Shown here: one piece after another, positions 1 to 7,499 of the stretch
Position numbering within the stretch: the first letter of the stretch is position 1
Layout of the letters: every line of letters begins with the position of its first letter
Assembly (NCBI GenBank): GCA_903921965.1
Contig: CAIXSE010000902.1
Span: forward strand, 1-10,394
Length of the DNA: 10,394 nt
Reading direction: 5' to 3'
From: an uncultured Thermoleophilia bacterium
GTDB taxonomy: Bacteria > Actinomycetota > Thermoleophilia > UBA2241
Position numbers and translations under genes: made by a program
The notes under the pieces: model-generated
The model's database searches: none
What the model saw: the letters and a program-made list of their open reading frames with translations, nothing else
What the model was told of the DNA's origin: nothing

Positions 1-2
1 CC

Positions 3-68
3 TTTCGCGGCGGCCCGCGGTCCCCGCGCGGGCTGCGCCCAGCCTGCCCGGGGCGGGTGGCCGCGAAA
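3..68. repeat. Imperfect inverted repeat downstream of the copper-protein gene
   Basis: The outer arms at 3-18 and 53-68 are complementary at 14 of 16 positions; the outermost eight bases (TTTCGCGG against CCGCGAAA) pair perfectly. A smaller perfect hairpin lies inside, with 7-base arms at 13-19 and 27-33, which would compete with part of the outer stem. The repeat begins 13 bases beyond the stop codon of the minus-strand gene ending at 82, so a role as transcription terminator or mRNA 3'-end stabiliser is plausible. No run of T follows on the minus strand before the window ends, so it is not a classical intrinsic terminator. Confidence 0.4.
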
Positions 69-81
69 CCGGGGCGCCGGC

Positions 82-1743
82 TCAGGGCGCGCCGATGTCC
101 ACCTCGAGCGGCACCGTGACCCCCGTGCTCCTGCGCTCCACCACGACGGTCACGCGCCACGTCCCGGCCACCCCGAGCTCCATGCCCGAGGCCGCCCACA
201 CGGCGCCGCCCGCGTCCCGCAGCTCGACGCGCGATGTACCGAGCCCGGGCTTGACCGGCAGCGAAAGTCCGAGGGTGACGCCGCGCACGCCGTCCGGGGC
301 CTGCCCGGTGTCGTAGTCGGCGAGCCGCACGGCATACTCGTTGGTCCCGGCCGTCCCCGGAGTAACCGTGAGCTCCACGCGGAGCGTGGTCGCGTAGTCG
401 CTGCCTGCGGCCGTCACCCCCTCTGCGGGCCCCTGGACCGGGATCGCCGCGCCGGCCGAAGCGGCAGGCGAGAGCCCGCTCAGTACTGCCGTGGCCAGAA
501 GGATGCCGGTGGCCAGCGCCAGCTCTCCGCCGGAGTTGAGGCGGAACGGGCGGGCCGCCCCGTCCCGATCGGGCAGGGCCGGCACGAGGCGGAAGTGGTT
601 CAGCGCGCCCAGGGCGACGAGGACGACCACCAGCCCCACCTTCACGAGCAGTGTGGTCCCGTAGCGGGTGTCGACCAGGCCGGCGGGCGTCCCGACCTCC
701 ACGAGCCCGCGTGCGAGGCCGGTCACGAGCACGACGACGAGCGTGAAGGTCGCCACGCGCGAGAACGTCTTCACGGCCGCGGCGCGCTCCGGCCGCTCCG
801 CGCCGCGGATGCCGAGCAGCAGCCAGGCGAGCCCGCCCAGCCACACGCCGATGGCGGCCATGTGCACCCACTGGGCGAGCACGTTCAGCGCCCGCCAGGA
901 CGACGGCGCGTCGGCGTGCCCAGCCAGCACGTGCAGGAGCACGGCGACGAGCGCCGAGGCGCCCAGCAGCCAGAGCGTCACGCGGCCGGGGCAGAGGTCG
1001 AGCGCGACCAGGGCCGCCACACACACGGCGAGGGCCACGGCGAGCCACAGCAGCCACTGGCCCTCGGGGGTCTGGAAGAGCGGGAGGAGCGACGGCGCGC
1101 CCACGAGGTCGCGCCGGGACCAGACCATGCAGGCGAGACCGGCGGCGGCGGCCACGAGCGACCAGCGTGTGAGCGCCACGCCGCCGCGCGGCAGCCGGCC
1201 CTTGAACACGAAGAGACAGGTGGAGGCGGCCCCGACGAGCAGCGCCAGGCCGCCGTAGAGCAGCCAGCGGCCGGCCACGCCGAGGCCGCCGGCCCACGCC
1301 GAGGTGTGCAGCAGCACGACCGTCTTCTCGCTGCCGGGCGCCGGCTTCACGCCCACGCCGAAGGCGAAGGCACCGTTCGACACGTGGCCGTCCACGGTCG
1401 AGACGGAACGCCAGTTGACCGTGTACACGCCGTCGCCGAGCGGCTTCGCCAGGGCGACGCTCAACGCACCCGGCTTGCCGGGCACCGGCTCGGGCTTCGC
1501 GACGCCTGCCACCTCGCGCCCCTCGGCGTCGAGGAGCTTGACGAGCGTGAGCGACGCGTCTGGCTTCTCCGCGAAGGTCAGGACGACGGCGTCCGGCGAC
1601 GCGGCCACCGAGGAGCCGGCCGCGGGGTCGGATGCCGTGAGGTCGGCGTGGGCCCAGCAGCCCGGGGCGGCAACCGCGGCGGCCGCCAGGAACGCGGCGA
1701 GCAGCACGACGAGCCAGGTGGCGCGCCGCATGGTCGTCCCCAT
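82..1743 (-). CDS. CopC-CopD-YtkA-like fusion, membrane copper-handling protein
   Basis: This 553-residue protein probably binds periplasmic-side copper and moves it to or across the membrane; next to an oxidase operon the likely job is supplying CuA and CuB. Residues 1-31 look like a signal peptide ending W-A before H32-A-D-L, the mature amino-terminal histidine expected of CopC. With D118 and H120 in the STVDGHVSNG segment it completes the Cu(II) site known in CopC. Residues about 155-425 are a CopD-type domain of about eight hydrophobic helices, with H271, H276 and H294 (QWVHMAAIGVWLGGL). Residues about 450-553 form a soluble beta-rich domain resembling YtkA/FixH-like domains. The architecture recalls Bacillus YcnJ. 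The ATG at 1743 overlaps the coxAC stop (TGATG) but has no clear ribosome binding site. The internal ATG at 1731 has GGGGA seven bases or so upstream and would give 549 residues. Fusion partners are clear; the copper-delivery role is inferred. Confidence 0.85.
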   Translation of the reverse strand: MGTTMRRATWLVVLLAAFLAAAAVAAPGCWAHADLTASDPAAGSSVAASPDAVVLTFAEKPDASLTLVKLLDAEGREVAGVAKPEPVPGKPGALSVALAKPLGDGVYTVNWRSVSTVDGHVSNGAFAFGVGVKPAPGSEKTVVLLHTSAWAGGLGVAGRWLLYGGLALLVGAASTCLFVFKGRLPRGGVALTRWSLVAAAAGLACMVWSRRDLVGAPSLLPLFQTPEGQWLLWLAVALAVCVAALVALDLCPGRVTLWLLGASALVAVLLHVLAGHADAPSSWRALNVLAQWVHMAAIGVWLGGLAWLLLGIRGAERPERAAAVKTFSRVATFTLVVVLVTGLARGLVEVGTPAGLVDTRYGTTLLVKVGLVVVLVALGALNHFRLVPALPDRDGAARPFRLNSGGELALATGILLATAVLSGLSPAASAGAAIPVQGPAEGVTAAGSDYATTLRVELTVTPGTAGTNEYAVRLADYDTGQAPDGVRGVTLGLSLPVKPGLGTSRVELRDAGGAVWAASGMELGVAGTWRVTVVVERRSTGVTVPLEVDIGAP

Positions 1744-4136
1744 CAGAGCAGGTAGACGACGACGAACACGGCCACCCACACGGCATCGACGAAGTGCCAG
1801 TAGTAGGTGCCCGCGTCGACCATCGCGGAGGTGCGCAGCGAGGCCCCCGTGCGCACCTTGCGCTCGCGCGCGGCGCGCACCAGCAGGTACAGCAGCACCA
1901 GGAGGCCGCAGAGCACGTGGAAACCGTGGAACCCGGTGAGGACGAAGAAGCTCGAGACGGCCAGGTTGGCCGTGAGGCCGAGCCCGAGGTGCGTGTACTC
2001 GTAGGCCTGCCCGCCGAGGAAGGCCGAGCCCAGGATCAGGGTGAGCACGAGGAGCAGGTAGAACGTCCCCGCCTTGTGCTTCCGGTAGGCCACCTGCATG
2101 TAGTGGGCCGTCACGCCGCTGGTGAACAGGACGATCGTGTTGATGGCCGGGAAGACGGCGTCGAAGCCCTGCTGCCCCAGCGTGTGGTTGTGGATGCGCA
2201 GGTGCACCGCCGCGGCGATGAGCGAGGCGAAGAACACCGACTCGGAGCCGATGAACGCCAGCATGCCGGCGCCGACGAACGTGAAGCGGTGCCTGTCGGC
2301 GTCGGCGATCTCGGGCTCGGTCCAGTGCGCCGACATCCACACCGCCGCGACGACGAGCAGCACGCCGACGCCGATGACGAGGACGACCCACGACGTGAGC
2401 AGGCCGACGGCCAGGATGAGGATGCCGACGGCCAGCCAGAAGGGCACCGGCGTGGACTGCTCCGGCTCCGCCGGCAGCGTGTACACGTCGGGCGGCGGGC
2501 CGCCTTCGGCCGCCGCCGCCTCCTCCTGCTCGAGGTCGTACAGCGGCCGCTCGCTGTGCACCACCGGCAGCGAGGTGAAGTTGCCGTGCGGCGGCGGCGA
2601 GGTGGTCGCCCACTCCAGGGTCCAGCCGCGCCACGGGTCGTTCCCCGCCACCTCGCCGGAGCGCAGGCTCGTCACGAAGTTGTAGAGGAAGATGAGGATC
2701 GACACGGCGATGATGTAGCCGCCGATCGAGGAGATCAGGTTCAGCGTGTTCCAGCCCAGGTCGGCGTCGTAGGTGTACACGCGCCGCGGCATGCCCAGGA
2801 AGCCGAGCATGTACATCGGCATGAACGTGACGAGGAAGCCGACGATGATCAGCCAGAAGTGCCACTTGCCCAGGCGGTCGTCCATCTTGCGCCCGAACAT
2901 CTTGGGGAACCAGTAGTAGATGCCGGCGAAAAGGGCGAAGACGGTGCCGGCGAAGAGCACGTTGTGGAAGTGGCCGACCACGTAGTAGGTGTCGGTGACC
3001 TGCCAGTCGAACGGCACGGTGGCCAGGGTGACACCGGTGATGCCGCCGACCGTGAACAGGGCGATGAGGCCGCAGGCGAAGAGGAGCGGGGTCTGGAAGC
3101 GCAGCGACCCGCCCCACATCGTCGCCAGCCAGTTGAAGATCTTCACGCCCGTGGGGATGGCGATGAGCATGCTGCTCCCGGCCATGAGCACGTTGAAGTA
3201 GTTGGGCAGCCCGGTCGCGAACATGTGGTGCGCCCAGACGAGGAAGCCCAGGAAGCCGATGACCCCGAGCATCACGATCATCGACTCGCGCCCGAACAGC
3301 GGCTTGCGCGAGTAGATGGGCACCACCTCGCTCATCACGCCGAACGCGGGCAGGACGAGGATGTACACCTCGGGGTGCCCGAAGAACCAGAAGAGGTGCT
3401 GCCAGATGAGCGGGTCGCCGCCGCCGGCCGGGTCGAAGAAGCTGGTCCCGAACTGGCGGTCGAAGTAGAGCATCACGATCGCCGCGGTGAGGCTGGGGAA
3501 GGCGAACAGGATCAGGAACGAGTTGATGAACGTGGCGATCGAGAAGATGGGCATGTCGCGCAGCCGCATGCCCTTCGCGCGGAACCGCAGACAGGTGACG
3601 ATGAAGTTGATGGAGCCGAGGATCGAAGACGCGCCGAGCACCAGCAGCGAGACGATCCAGAAGGTGACGCCGTCGTGCGGCGAGTACGCCTTGAGGGTGA
3701 GCGGCGCGTAGCTGAACCAGCCGGTGTCGACCGCGCCGCCGAAGAGGAAGCTGCTGTAGAGAAGCAGGCCGCCGAACAGCAGCAGCCAGTAGCTGAGGGC
3801 GTTGGCGCGCGGGACCGCCATGTCGCGCGCGCCGATCTGCAGCGGCACGATGTAGTTGGCGACGCCGATGATCAGCGGCATGCCGAACAGGAAGATCATC
3901 GTCGTGCCGTGCATCGTGAAGATCTGGTTGTATGCCTCGGCCGAGAGCAGCGTGTTGCGCGGCACGATGAGCTGCGTGCGCATCAGCATGGCGAAGACCA
4001 CGGCCACCAGGAAGAAGGCCAGCGACGTGAGGATGTACAGCACGCCGATGCGCTTGTGGTCGGTCGTCGTGAGCCAGGCGCCGAGGCCGCCGCGTGCGGC
4101 GTGGGTCCCGGCGACCGGCGCGGCGTAGTCGGTCAT
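1743..4136 (-). CDS. coxAC (ctaDE): Cytochrome c oxidase subunit I/III fusion (caa3-type, A-family)
   Basis: Catalytic core of the terminal oxidase: it reduces oxygen to water at haem a3-CuB and pumps protons. Residues 1-535 are subunit I. Visible ligands are H76 and H391 for haem a, H389 for haem a3, and H254, H303 and H304 for CuB, with Y258 in GHPEVY. E256 of that motif, D105 (GARDMAVPR) and K332 (PTGVKIFNW) match the D and K proton channels of A1-type oxidases. The subunit I end is recognisable at TLEWATTSPPPHGNF. After an acidic, proline-rich linker (about 535-562) come two helices (563-601), then subunit III (about 615-797) with SESVFFASL, GFHGFHVL and a YYWHFVDAVW end. The 797-residue length resembles Thermus subunit I/III. 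ATG 4136 overlaps the coxB stop as TGATG; GGAAGAG lies eight bases upstream. GTG 4139 is an alternative giving one more residue. Confidence 0.96.
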   Translation of the reverse strand: MTDYAAPVAGTHAARGGLGAWLTTTDHKRIGVLYILTSLAFFLVAVVFAMLMRTQLIVPRNTLLSAEAYNQIFTMHGTTMIFLFGMPLIIGVANYIVPLQIGARDMAVPRANALSYWLLLFGGLLLYSSFLFGGAVDTGWFSYAPLTLKAYSPHDGVTFWIVSLLVLGASSILGSINFIVTCLRFRAKGMRLRDMPIFSIATFINSFLILFAFPSLTAAIVMLYFDRQFGTSFFDPAGGGDPLIWQHLFWFFGHPEVYILVLPAFGVMSEVVPIYSRKPLFGRESMIVMLGVIGFLGFLVWAHHMFATGLPNYFNVLMAGSSMLIAIPTGVKIFNWLATMWGGSLRFQTPLLFACGLIALFTVGGITGVTLATVPFDWQVTDTYYVVGHFHNVLFAGTVFALFAGIYYWFPKMFGRKMDDRLGKWHFWLIIVGFLVTFMPMYMLGFLGMPRRVYTYDADLGWNTLNLISSIGGYIIAVSILIFLYNFVTSLRSGEVAGNDPWRGWTLEWATTSPPPHGNFTSLPVVHSERPLYDLEQEEAAAAEGGPPPDVYTLPAEPEQSTPVPFWLAVGILILAVGLLTSWVVLVIGVGVLLVVAAVWMSAHWTEPEIADADRHRFTFVGAGMLAFIGSESVFFASLIAAAVHLRIHNHTLGQQGFDAVFPAINTIVLFTSGVTAHYMQVAYRKHKAGTFYLLLVLTLILGSAFLGGQAYEYTHLGLGLTANLAVSSFFVLTGFHGFHVLCGLLVLLYLLVRAARERKVRTGASLRTSAMVDAGTYYWHFVDAVWVAVFVVVYLL

Positions 4137-5215
4137 CACTTCAGCTCTTCCAGGTAGGCGACGAGCTCACGGACCTGCTGGTCGGGCAGCGGCACCTGCG
4201 GCATGGTGACGTACTGCTTGACGGCCTGCGGGTCCTTGAGCCACTCGTACAGGTTCTCGGGCGTGTTGGGCACCGTGTAGGCGCCGATGCCGCTGCGGCT
4301 GCCGAAGTGCGTGAGGTCGGGCCCGAAGGTGCCCTTCATCGGCGTGCCCCGGATCGTGTGGCAGCCGCCGCACGAGATCGTCTGGATGAGCTTGCCGCCG
4401 GCGATGGCCTCCGCGCCGGTGGGCCGGTCGGCCGGCTGCGCCTGGTGGTGGGCCCACGCGGAGTACTCCGCGGGCGACACGACGACGAAGAGGAAGCGCA
4501 TGTTGCCGTGCTGCTCGCCGCAGTACTCGGAGCACTCGCCGAGGTACTGCCCTTCCTTGAGGGGCGTGAAGTAGATGTGGTTGACGCGTCCGGGGATCAT
4601 GTCCACCTTGCCGCCCATCTGCGGCACCCAGAACGAGTGGATGACGTCCACCGACTCCACGTCGATGGCCACGGGGCTGTCCACCGGGACGTACACCTCA
4701 TTGGCCGTCTTGAAGCCGAGCTGCTTGAAGTCGAACTCCCACCACCAGCGGTGGCCGACCGAGGTGAAGCTGGCGGGCGGGTCGGGTCCGATGATGCGCG
4801 AGGTCGCCAGCCAGGTGAGCGAGAACAGCACGGCGACGATGACCGCCGGGATGAGCGTCCAGACGATCTCGATTGTCAGGTTGCCGCGGGTCTGCGAGGC
4901 GTCCTGCTCCCTGCGCCGCCGGCCCTTGACGATGACGTAGGTGAGGATGCCCCAGACGGTGACGGCGACGCCGGCGAGGATGCCGAACATCCAGTAGGCC
5001 AGCGTGCGGATCTCGACGCCGGCCGAGCCCCGGGGCTGCCAGATGTCCGGCTGGCCGGGGACGCCGCAGCCGGCGGCCAGCAGCAGCGCGGCGGCGAGGG
5101 CGGCCAGCACGAGCGCGGGCGGCAGCACGCGCCGCCGCGCCCACGGCCGTCCCTGCCGGTCACCCCGCTGCGTCACGCCACGGCCCACGTTCCCCCCCAC
5201 TTCGCTCGCGCCCAT
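4136..5215 (-). CDS. coxB (ctaC): Cytochrome c oxidase subunit II with fused cytochrome c domain (caa3-type)
   Basis: Electron entry subunit: it takes electrons through a covalent haem c and CuA and passes them to haem a in subunit I. Residues 1-50 hold an Arg-rich start and a hydrophobic segment ending LLAAGC50, a possible lipoprotein signal, though the residue at -3 is Ala instead of Leu. Two membrane helices follow (about 72-97 and 116-138). The CuA domain has GHRWWWEF (electron entry aromatics) and ligands H193, C228, E230, C232, H236 and M239. Residues about 265-359 form a class I cytochrome c domain with C282-G-G-C285-H286 and probable axial M338. At 359 residues it fits caa3 subunit II, longer than versions without haem c. 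ATG 5215 is preceded by GGGAG ten bases upstream. It is the first gene of a tightly coupled operon, divergent from ctaB. Confidence 0.96.
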   Translation of the reverse strand: MGASEVGGNVGRGVTQRGDRQGRPWARRRVLPPALVLAALAAALLLAAGCGVPGQPDIWQPRGSAGVEIRTLAYWMFGILAGVAVTVWGILTYVIVKGRRRREQDASQTRGNLTIEIVWTLIPAVIVAVLFSLTWLATSRIIGPDPPASFTSVGHRWWWEFDFKQLGFKTANEVYVPVDSPVAIDVESVDVIHSFWVPQMGGKVDMIPGRVNHIYFTPLKEGQYLGECSEYCGEQHGNMRFLFVVVSPAEYSAWAHHQAQPADRPTGAEAIAGGKLIQTISCGGCHTIRGTPMKGTFGPDLTHFGSRSGIGAYTVPNTPENLYEWLKDPQAVKQYVTMPQVPLPDQQVRELVAYLEELK

Positions 5216-5216
5216 C

Positions 5217-5247
5217 TTCGCACGACTCCCGCGTGATGCGGCAGAAT
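5217..5247 (+). promoter_or_regulatory. Candidate promoter for leaderless ctaB
   Basis: CAGAAT at 5242-5247 fits the loose actinobacterial -10 pattern NANNNT and lies seven bases before the ATG at 5254, the spacing expected if transcription starts on the start codon itself. A weak -35-like TTCGCA is at 5217-5222, with a long 19-base spacer. No Shine-Dalgarno sequence is visible before any ctaB start, which fits a leaderless transcript. Both hexamers are weak matches, so this is a hypothesis. Confidence 0.27.
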
Positions 5248-5253
5248 CAGCGG

Positions 5254-6093
5254 ATGGACTACGTGAAGGCGGCGCAGCCGCGCATCGTCGGGCTCTTCCT
5301 CGTGACCGTGCTGGCGGCGCTGCTCCTCGGCGGGGCGCCCGGCGTGACCACGTGCGCCGTGGTGCTGGCCGCGACGGGGTTCACCGTGGCCGGCGCGGCG
5401 GTCGTCAACAACGTGCTCGAGCGCGACGCCGACACGCGCATGGCGCGGACGCGCCGGCGGCCGACGGCATCCGGCGCGCTGCCGCCAGGCCGCGCCCTCG
5501 CGGCCGCCGTCGTGGCCGTCGCAGCCGGCGTGCTGGCCCTCTGGGCCGTCGCCGGCCCCGTGGCGGCCGCGCTCGCCCTCGCCGGCGCGGCCTACTACGC
5601 GCTCTTCTACACGCTGGTGCTCAAGCCGCACACGGCGCTGAGCTCCGTGCCCGGCGCCCTGGCCGGCGTGTTCCCGGCCCTCGTGGGCTGGGCGGCCACC
5701 GGCGAAGCCTTCTCCGCCCAGGTCCTGTTCCTGTGCGGCGTGATCTTCCTGTGGTCGCCGCCGCACTTCTGGGCCCTGAGCCTGGCGCGCGAGGACGACT
5801 ACCGCGCCAGCGGCATCCCCACGCCGCCGCTGCGCTACGGCGAGGGCCCCACCCGCGCGCTCATCGCCGGCTTCCTGGCGGCGCTCACGGCCGTCGTGGC
5901 CGGCGCCTGGGCCGGCGGGCTGTTCGGCGCCCTGTACGGCGGCCTCGCGCTGGCCGCGACGGCCGTGCTGTGGGTCTTCGTGGCGCGGCTGCCGGCTGGG
6001 CCCGCGCCCGGCCGCGCCTGGACCCTCTTCAAGGTGTCCGGCCCGTACCTCGCGGTCGTGCTCGCGGCGGCGGTGCTCGACCACCTGCTCTGA
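5254..6093 (+). CDS. ctaB: Protohaem IX farnesyltransferase (haem O synthase)
   Basis: Membrane prenyltransferase that adds a farnesyl group from farnesyl diphosphate to haem b, giving haem O, the precursor of haem A used by the neighbouring oxidase. The 279-residue protein has the UbiA-family first aspartate motif N53-V-L-E-R-D58-A-D60-T-R-M-A-R-T, then YTLVLKPHT at 120-128 and the second acidic motif HFWALSLAREDDYRASGIP at 171-189. Roughly eight or nine hydrophobic helices cover the chain. The start is uncertain: GTG 5233, ATG 5236 and ATG 5254 are all in frame and none has a ribosome binding site. I chose 5254 because MDYVKAAQPRIVGLF matches where family members usually begin and because it leaves 38 rather than 17-20 bases to divergent coxB. 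Haem A synthase is not in the window. The function is well supported. Confidence 0.94.
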   Translation: MDYVKAAQPRIVGLFLVTVLAALLLGGAPGVTTCAVVLAATGFTVAGAAVVNNVLERDADTRMARTRRRPTASGALPPGRALAAAVVAVAAGVLALWAVAGPVAAALALAGAAYYALFYTLVLKPHTALSSVPGALAGVFPALVGWAATGEAFSAQVLFLCGVIFLWSPPHFWALSLAREDDYRASGIPTPPLRYGEGPTRALIAGFLAALTAVVAGAWAGGLFGALYGGLALAATAVLWVFVARLPAGPAPGRAWTLFKVSGPYLAVVLAAAVLDHLL

Positions 6094-6140
6094 GGCCGCG
6101 GCGGTCCGCTCCGTGCCGCCTCGCGGCGCCGCCGGCCTCA
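6091..6140. terminator. Bidirectional hairpin between convergent ctaB and qcrB
   Basis: TGAGGCC at 6091-6097 pairs perfectly with GGCCTCA at 6134-6140, and GCGGCG at 6098-6103 continues pairing with the 6127-6133 region with one bulged C. The result is a stem of about 13 base pairs closing a loop of about 23 bases. Both stop codons form the base of the stem. No T-run follows on either strand, so termination would rest on the GC-rich stem, as is common in high-GC bacteria. The whole gap is 44 bases, so any terminator for these facing genes has to be here or within coding sequence. Confidence 0.5.
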
Positions 6141-7499
6141 CCGCGCCGCCCACCGCTGCGACGCCCTGCGGGCGACCGCGTAGGTCGCCGCGGCCACCAG
6201 CGGCGGCGCCACGATCACCGCGGCGCGCAGCGCCTCGACCAGCGTGACCACGTCCAGGCCCCAGATGTTGGCGAACACGTCGTCGGCTCCGCCCAGCAGC
6301 AGCACCGTGAGGAAGGTGACGAAGCCCGCGCCCAGCGCCAGCCGGCCGGGGCGCTGCGTCGGGAACGTGAGCACGTTGTGGAAGTCGTGGTCGCGCAGCG
6401 CCCACTGGTCCACGAACGGCCAGACGAGCAGCGGCGTGAACACCAGGCCGGGCAGGACCACCGCCGGCCAGAACACCGCCGGCAGCAGGAACCAGCCGAT
6501 GCGGATGTCCCAGCCGGGCATGAGCCGCAGGCCGCCCTCCATCCAGCCCATGTACCAGTCGGGCTGCGCCTGGGTGGTCGCGTCGAACGGGGTGTAGGGC
6601 CCGTACAGCCACACCGGGTTGATCTGCAGGAAGGCGCCGAACGCGGTGAGCACGCCGGCGACCAGCAGCAGGTAGCCCACCGTGCGCAGCGCGTAGGCGG
6701 GGACCATCGGGGTCCCGACCATGGTCCGGTCGTTCCGCCCCGGGCCCGGGAACTCGGTGTGGCGCTGGAACCACAGGATGCCCATGTGCAGCCCCAGCAG
6801 GCCCATGATGCCGAGCGGCAGCAGCAGGATGTGCACGGGGTAGATGCGCGCGATGATGCCGCTCGTGGGGAACTCGCCGCCGAACATCATCGAGGCGAGC
6901 CACGGCCCGAGGAACGGGATCGACTCCGTGATGGAGTACGCCACGCGCAGGCCCACGCCCGAGAGCAGGTCGTCGGGCAGCGAGTAGCCGAACAGCCCGT
7001 TCATGCCGACGAGGATGAGCAGCACGATGCCGATGAGCCAGTTGATCACGCGCGGCTTGCGGTAGGCGCCGGTGAAGAACATGCGCAGCAGGTGGATGAT
7101 CAGGGCGGCGACGAACACCAGCGCCGCCCAGTGGTGCACCTGGCGGACCAGCAGCCCCGCCTTGACGGTGAAGCTCAGGTCCAGCACCGAGTCGTACGCG
7201 GCCGAGACCTCGGTGCCCTGGAGCGGCGCGTACGGCCCGTCGTACACGGTCGGCGTCTGCGCCGCCTGGAAGAACAGCGAGAGGAAGATGCCGGTGACCA
7301 CGAGGATGATGAAGCAGTAGAGCGCGATCTCCCCGAGGAAGAACGCCCAGCTGTCGGGGAACACGTGACGCAGCTCCTCCTTGACCAGGCGGGAGCCGCC
7401 TCCGAGGTTGCGGTCGGTCCAGCGCGCCACAGGACGCAGCGGCGAGCGGCGCACGCCGAAGGCGCTGCCGAGGCTGTTGACGAGGCGGCGGCGGCTCAC
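6138..7499 (-). CDS. qcrB: Quinol-cytochrome c reductase cytochrome b subunit
   Basis: Dihaem membrane subunit of complex III, which oxidises quinol at the Qo site and returns one electron across the membrane to the Qi site. The 453-residue chain joins the haem-binding and Qo halves in one polypeptide. Haem ligands are H122 and H136 (13 residues between them) and H223 and H238 (14 between), the latter spacing being b6f-like. The Qo motif is P313-D-W-Y316, not PEWY, followed by MGWMEGGLRLMPGW, strongly reminiscent of actinobacterial QcrB. About eight helices are visible. It is shorter than mycobacterial QcrB, lacking a long C-terminal extension. GTG 7499 overlaps the qcrA stop (GTGA) and has GAGGGG five bases upstream, so translation is probably coupled. 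PDWY is linked in the literature with menaquinol; that use is inferred here. Confidence 0.95.
   Translation of the reverse strand: MSRRRLVNSLGSAFGVRRSPLRPVARWTDRNLGGGSRLVKEELRHVFPDSWAFFLGEIALYCFIILVVTGIFLSLFFQAAQTPTVYDGPYAPLQGTEVSAAYDSVLDLSFTVKAGLLVRQVHHWAALVFVAALIIHLLRMFFTGAYRKPRVINWLIGIVLLILVGMNGLFGYSLPDDLLSGVGLRVAYSITESIPFLGPWLASMMFGGEFPTSGIIARIYPVHILLLPLGIMGLLGLHMGILWFQRHTEFPGPGRNDRTMVGTPMVPAYALRTVGYLLLVAGVLTAFGAFLQINPVWLYGPYTPFDATTQAQPDWYMGWMEGGLRLMPGWDIRIGWFLLPAVFWPAVVLPGLVFTPLLVWPFVDQWALRDHDFHNVLTFPTQRPGRLALGAGFVTFLTVLLLGGADDVFANIWGLDVVTLVEALRAAVIVAPPLVAAATYAVARRASQRWAAR

Noticed and set aside
1744..3117. Upstream extension of the copper-protein frame inside coxAC
   Set aside because: The frame stays open by GC bias, but the translated sequence is Arg/His-rich and not like a protein domain. 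A signal peptide begins properly at the 1743 or 1731 start.
1794..4157. A 787-codon open frame on the plus strand, antisense to coxAC
   Set aside because: Its product is dominated by Arg, Glu, His, Asp and Val with no recognisable domain, while the opposite strand carries every oxidase ligand. It is a by-product of third-position GC bias.
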